64,000 nucleotides of DNA from JABDQW01 sp942492025 (GTDB lineage Bacteria; Pseudomonadota; Gammaproteobacteria; SZUA-229): the NCBI GenBank assembly GCA_942492025.1, contig CALODJ010000008.1:124001-188000 (forward strand), in the 5' to 3' direction. Position numbers and translations under genes: made by a program. Below, one piece after another: positions 60,355 to 64,000 of the stretch; position 1 is the first letter of the stretch, and every line of letters starts with the position of its first letter. The notes below the pieces were generated by a model. It had not been told where the DNA came from and searched no databases. It saw nothing but the letters and a program-made list of their open reading frames with translations.

Positions 60355-62916
60355 CTATGCCTGGGTTAGTTCCACCGTAACTGTATCCGCTATTTCAGTA
60401 TAATCCGGTATCTGGTCGAAATTGAGGTAGCGGTATATGTCCGCGGATGCTGCTTCGAACGATTGCATGCGCTGCATGTATTCATCCATCGTCGGTATAT
60501 AGCCCAGCGTCGCAGTCACGGCACTCAGTTCGGCTGAAGCTAGATAAACATTGGCACCGTTACCCAGGCGGTTCGGGAAATTACGGGTCGATGTGGACAA
60601 TACGGTCGCATTATCCGCAACTCTCGCCTGGTTACCCATGCACAGGGAACAGCCGGGTACTTCGGTACGCGCGCCGGCCTTGCCAAATACACTGTAGTGG
60701 CCCTCTTCCATCAGCTGGTGTGCGTCCATCTTCGTTGGCGGCACGATCCACAAGCGTGTTGGCAAGCTGTTGATACCATCCAGCACCTTGCTGGCCGCGC
60801 GATAATGACCGATATTGGTCATGCAGGAACCGATAAATACCTCATCCACCTGTTCGCCGGCCACTTCGGAAAGTGGTTTTATGTCGTCGGGATCATTCGG
60901 GCATGCCAGTAGCGGTTCCTTGATTTCATTGAGGTCAATCTCGATAATTTCGGCATATTCTGCATCCGTATCGGGCGCGATCAGATCGGGATTCTTCAGC
61001 CACGCCTCCATCGCCGCGATGCGACGTTGCAAGGTACGTTCGTCTTGATAGCCATTCGCGATCATCCACTTCAACAAGGTAATATTTGAATGCAGGAATT
61101 CGATGATCGGTTCCTTGTTCAGGCGTATTGTACAACCGTTGGCCGAGCGCTCTGCTGATGCATCCGAAAGTTCGAAGGCCTGCTCGACTTTCAAATCGGG
61201 CAATCCTTCGATCTCGAGCACACGGCCATTGAAGACATTTTTCTTGCCTTTTTTCTCGACGGTGAGCAGGCCACTCTGTATCGCCACGTATGGGATCGCA
61301 TTGACCAGGTCACGAAGCGTGACGCCGGGCTGCATTTCACCCTTGAAACGGACCAGAACAGACTCGGGCATGTCCAGCGGCATCACACCCAAAGCGGCAG
61401 CGAATGCCACCAGACCTGATCCCGCTGGAAAACTGATACCGATCGGGAATCGTGTGTGCGAGTCTCCGCCCGTACCCACAGTATCCGGCAATATCATTCG
61501 ATTCAACCATGAATGAATGATACCGTCGCCAGGGCGCAAGGAGACACCACCCCGTGTCTGCATGAAATCGGGCAGTTCGTGTTGCAGCTTCACATCGACC
61601 GGTTTTGGATAGGCCGCAGTATGACAGAAGCTTTGCATCACCAGATCAGCGGTGAAACCGAGGCAGGCAAGCTCCTTGAGTTCATCGCGTGTCATCGCCC
61701 CTGTTGTGTCCTGAGAACCCACCGTTGTCATTTTGGGTTCACAATAAGCACCGGGCCTGACGCCCTCGACCCCACAGGCACGACCCACCATTTTTTGCGC
61801 CAGCGTGTAACCCTTGCCGGTCTCTTCGACCTCGACTGACCTGAGGAAGGTCTCCGAGGGCGCTTCACCAAGGAATTCGCGTGCTTTATCGGTCAGCCCA
61901 CGGCCAATGATCAGCGGGATACGCCCATTGGCACGCACCTCGTCCGGCAGCGTGGCGGGACGAATATCGAAACGACACAATGTGCTTCCATCTTCTTTCA
62001 AAATCACGCCATCGAAGGGGCGAATACGGATGACATCGCCCATTTCCATAGCACTGACATCACACTCAATCGGCAAAGCCCCCGAATCCTCTGCCGTGTT
62101 GAAGAAAATCGGTGCAATTTTACCCCCAAGAACAACGCCGCCTTCGCGTTTGTTGGGTACATAGGGTATATCCGTGCCCATGTGCCACAATACGGAGTTA
62201 ATCGCAGATTTTCGCGAAGAGCCTGTCCCCACCACATCACCCACATAGGCAATCGGATAGCCTTTCTTCTTCAGCTGTTCCAGTGTTTCCAGCGGCTGAT
62301 CCATTTTGTTGATCAACATGGACTTGGCATGAAGCGGGATGTCCGGCCTGCTCCATGCTTCAGTTGCGGGTGAAAGGTCATCGGTATTCGTTTCACCCGG
62401 CACTTTGAATACAGTCACGCTAAGCTCTGCACTCAGTTCCGGCAGTGCAGTAAACCACTCTGCGTCGGCCCAGGAACGGAGTATACGTGCGGCATGTGCA
62501 TTTTTGTCGACTTTATCTGCAATGTCGTGGAAAGCATCGTAAATCAGACGGGTGTGTGATAATGCCGTTGCTGCAGCATGGGCTGTTACATCATCATCGA
62601 GTAGCTCGATCAGCGGCTGAATGTTATAGCCACCGAGCATGGTCCCGAGCAGCTCAGTCGCACGTATGCGATCAATCAGCCTGCATTCAACATTTCCCCT
62701 GGCGATGTCCGCCAGGAATGCGGCCTTGACATAAGCGGCCTGATCAACACCGGGTGGAACTCGGTGCACCAGTAAATGAAGTAAGGCCTTGTCCTCACCG
62801 GCGGGTGGATTCTTGATCAATTCGACCAGATCAGCGACTTGCTTGGCGTCGAGTGGCAGCGGCGGTAGGCCGTCTGCAGCCCTTTCATCTACATGTTTTC
62901 GATAAGCCTCAAGCAC
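60355..62916 (-). CDS. acnB: Aconitate hydratase B
   Basis: 853 residues, normal for AcnB, from a GTG start. It has the N-terminal HEAT-like domain of AcnB (LEAYRKHVDERAADGLPPLP). The cluster-binding region includes SFCHTAAYPKPVDV, VFIGSCMTNIGHYRAASKVL and VPGCSLCMGNQARVADNATV, with the [4Fe-4S] cysteines. Motifs TGGDSHTRFPIGISFPAGSG and VGSQDTTGAMTRDELKELAC are also present. It isomerises citrate to isocitrate. It lies just downstream of the iscRU unit, separated by a terminator. Confidence 0.98.
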   Translation of the reverse strand: MLEAYRKHVDERAADGLPPLPLDAKQVADLVELIKNPPAGEDKALLHLLVHRVPPGVDQAAYVKAAFLADIARGNVECRLIDRIRATELLGTMLGGYNIQPLIELLDDDVTAHAAATALSHTRLIYDAFHDIADKVDKNAHAARILRSWADAEWFTALPELSAELSVTVFKVPGETNTDDLSPATEAWSRPDIPLHAKSMLINKMDQPLETLEQLKKKGYPIAYVGDVVGTGSSRKSAINSVLWHMGTDIPYVPNKREGGVVLGGKIAPIFFNTAEDSGALPIECDVSAMEMGDVIRIRPFDGVILKEDGSTLCRFDIRPATLPDEVRANGRIPLIIGRGLTDKAREFLGEAPSETFLRSVEVEETGKGYTLAQKMVGRACGVEGVRPGAYCEPKMTTVGSQDTTGAMTRDELKELACLGFTADLVMQSFCHTAAYPKPVDVKLQHELPDFMQTRGGVSLRPGDGIIHSWLNRMILPDTVGTGGDSHTRFPIGISFPAGSGLVAFAAALGVMPLDMPESVLVRFKGEMQPGVTLRDLVNAIPYVAIQSGLLTVEKKGKKNVFNGRVLEIEGLPDLKVEQAFELSDASAERSANGCTIRLNKEPIIEFLHSNITLLKWMIANGYQDERTLQRRIAAMEAWLKNPDLIAPDTDAEYAEIIEIDLNEIKEPLLACPNDPDDIKPLSEVAGEQVDEVFIGSCMTNIGHYRAASKVLDGINSLPTRLWIVPPTKMDAHQLMEEGHYSVFGKAGARTEVPGCSLCMGNQARVADNATVLSTSTRNFPNRLGNGANVYLASAELSAVTATLGYIPTMDEYMQRMQSFEAASADIYRYLNFDQIPDYTEIADTVTVELTQA

Positions 62917-62997
62917 GGGTTTTCCTCGGTTGATGGGGATAAAGAGAAAGTATTATAACGATTGCTGACAGTGCACACAAAGCTGACTGTGCACAGA

Positions 62998-63022
62998 ACA
63001 AAGCCCGCTGAGCGGGCTTTGT
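62998..63022 (-). terminator. Rho-independent terminator after iscU
   Basis: Arms ACAAAGCCCGCT and AGCGGGCTTTGT form a 12-bp GC-rich stem with a single-base centre (in practice a small loop). A T-containing tail follows on the minus strand (CTTTGTTCTG). It ends the iscR-iscU transcript before acnB. Confidence 0.8.
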
Positions 63023-63054
63023 TTAGCAGTGCGGATGATGCAAAGATCTAGAAT

Positions 63055-63435
63055 CTAATCATGCTTGGCTTTGAAATCTTCGATCGCAGCCTGAATGGCG
63101 TCTTCTGCGAGCACCGAACAGTGAATCTTTACCGGCGGCAATGCCAGCTCCTCAGCGATGTCAGTGTTCTTGATTGCTTTAGCTTCGTCGAGCGATTTAC
63201 CTTTGACCCATTCAGTCAACAATGAGCTGGACGCGATAGCACTACCACAACCATAGGTCTTGAATACGGCGTCTTCGATAATACCGTTATCGCTGACCTT
63301 GATTTGCAGCCTCATGACGTCGCCGCAAGCAGGCGCGCCTACCATCCCCGTCCCTACATTGGCTTCATCCTTGTTGAATGAACCGACGTTGCGCGGATTT
63401 TCATAATGGTCGAGAACTTTTTCACTGTATGCCAT
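63055..63435 (-). CDS. iscU: IscU, Fe-S cluster scaffold
   Basis: 126 residues. Cluster-ligand cysteines C37 (GAPACGDVMRL), C63 (KTYGCGSAIASSS) and C106 (VKIHCSVLAEDAI) are present, as are D39 and the HscA-recognition motif LPPVK (residues 99-103). It begins 12 bp after iscR with no iscS between them, unlike the usual iscR-iscS-iscU order. A terminator follows at once, so iscA, hscB, hscA and fdx are not downstream either. Confidence 0.97.
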   Translation of the reverse strand: MAYSEKVLDHYENPRNVGSFNKDEANVGTGMVGAPACGDVMRLQIKVSDNGIIEDAVFKTYGCGSAIASSSLLTEWVKGKSLDEAKAIKNTDIAEELALPPVKIHCSVLAEDAIQAAIEDFKAKHD

Positions 63436-63447
63436 GACCGAGTGCCT

Positions 63448-63942
63448 CTAGAGTATACCTTGGGATATTGCTTCAGCCTGACGTCTGGCCAGGATAAAAC
63501 GTCCGTTCATCTTGTCACGTTGCAATGACAGCTCGGGTATACCGGGCCTGTCAACAAACTGCGACAGGGTAATATTATCGAGGAATTCATAGAGCCTGTT
63601 GCTCAGCTCAGTCCAGAGCTCATGGGTCAAGCAGGCATGGCCATTGTCACAGTCGGCCTTACCGCCGCAGCGAGTTACGTCCACGCTTTCATCCACAGCG
63701 CTGATAATTTCACCGATGCTTATTTCTTTTGCGGGGCGAGCCAGTCTATAACCACCCCCCGGACCACGCACCCCTTTAACTAGGCCACTTTTGCGTAACT
63801 TGGCAAATAGCTGTTCCAGGTAAGACAGTGATATTCCCTGACACTGCGAAATATCGGCCAGTGTAACTGGCCCAGCCTTGTCGTGGATAGCAAGATCCAG
63901 CATGGCGGTAACACTATAACGCCCTTTTGTTGACAGTCTCAT
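63448..63942 (-). CDS. iscR: IscR, Fe-S-responsive regulator
   Basis: 164 residues, Rrf2 family. The helix-turn-helix N-terminus is RLSTKGRYSVTAMLDLAIHD, and the recognition region is ISLSYLEQLFAKLRKSGLVK. The cluster ligands are C92, C98, C104 and H107, in the same positions as Escherichia coli IscR. As a [2Fe-2S] form it represses its own operon. A GAGGTG ribosome site precedes the ATG, and a type 1 operator lies upstream. Confidence 0.96.
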   Translation of the reverse strand: MRLSTKGRYSVTAMLDLAIHDKAGPVTLADISQCQGISLSYLEQLFAKLRKSGLVKGVRGPGGGYRLARPAKEISIGEIISAVDESVDVTRCGGKADCDNGHACLTHELWTELSNRLYEFLDNITLSQFVDRPGIPELSLQRDKMNGRFILARRQAEAISQGIL

Positions 63943-63955
63943 GATACACCTCGTA

Positions 63956-63980
63956 ATTCCTGAGTAAAATAGTAGGGTTT
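63956..63980 (-). promoter_or_regulatory. IscR type 1 operator upstream of iscR
   Basis: The 25-bp minus-strand site, with centre CTACTATTTTACTCAGG, matches 21 of 25 positions of the type 1 consensus (ATAYYYGACTRWWW then YAGTCRRSTAT). It ends 14 bases upstream of the iscR start codon, consistent with autorepression. Confidence 0.72.
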
Positions 63981-64000
63981 AGTCTACAAATACCTACTAA

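Noticed and set aside
60340..60370. Fluoride riboswitch upstream of crcB
   Set aside because: crcB starts directly after the acnB stop, which leaves no leader for an aptamer.

Overview
The window looks like a chromosomal segment of a polarly flagellated gammaproteobacterium, G+C near 50 %. The evidence is an FlrBC/FleSR-type regulator pair, sigma-54 and sigma-28 flagellar promoters, a PomAB-type stator, and ordinary gammaproteobacterial housekeeping genes (acnB, crcB, serS, nnrD-tsaE, an AmiC-like amidase, iscR, iscU). I cannot assign an order or genus. No rRNA, tRNA, CRISPR array, prophage or intact insertion sequence was seen.

Layout. 1-28.3 kb is a flagellar locus, nearly all on the minus strand. 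In transcription order (right to left) it holds a GGDEF protein and a SPOR-domain protein, flgA-flgM-flgN, flgBCDEFGHI, flgJKL, a TPR-sulfotransferase, two near-identical flagellin genes, flaG, fliD-fliS-fliT, flrB-flrC and fliE-fliF-fliG (fliG runs off the left edge). A small plus-strand gene with a DUF6998-like, PD-(D/E)xK-like pattern (5233-5706) sits between flrB and fliT. 28.5-30.1 kb, plus strand: a FliK-like hook-length gene broken by a frameshift, followed by a short FlhB-C-terminal-like gene. 30.1-42.5 kb is a signalling island: two membrane kinases with related sensor domains, a GGEEF protein, a REC-GGDEF-EAL protein and a REC-PAS-kinase-REC protein. 43.1-47.0 kb: a FleQ/FlrA-like sigma-54 activator without its N-terminal domain, a PilZ-like protein, and pomB/pomA. 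47.3-52.2 kb: an OmpR-type regulator, an ABC-type periplasmic binding protein and a CHASE-type hybrid kinase, which probably form one sensing module. 52.7-53.9 kb: a REC-EAL protein. 54.5-64 kb: housekeeping genes amiC-like, tsaE, nnrD, serS, DUF190, crcB, acnB, iscU and iscR.

How it works together. Sigma-54 promoters (-24/-12, GG-N10-GC) can be read before flrB, fliE, fliD, flgB and flgA. Sigma-28 promoters can be read before both flagellins, flgM and possibly fliK. This fits the FlrA-FlrBC-FliA hierarchy. Several c-di-GMP enzymes, a PilZ-like protein and the stator genes are interleaved, which suggests a motility/attachment switch.

The most unusual feature is in the spaces between genes. 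At least three families of short non-coding inverted-repeat elements (about 150-250 bp) are dispersed through the window. Many copies are flanked by TA on both sides, as in IS630/Tc1-type transposition. Six genes end in a stop codon built from that TA plus the first base of an element. Other copies have shrunk to bare hairpins, carry another repeat inside them, or border a promoter. I rate this as the best candidate for an undescribed phenomenon here.
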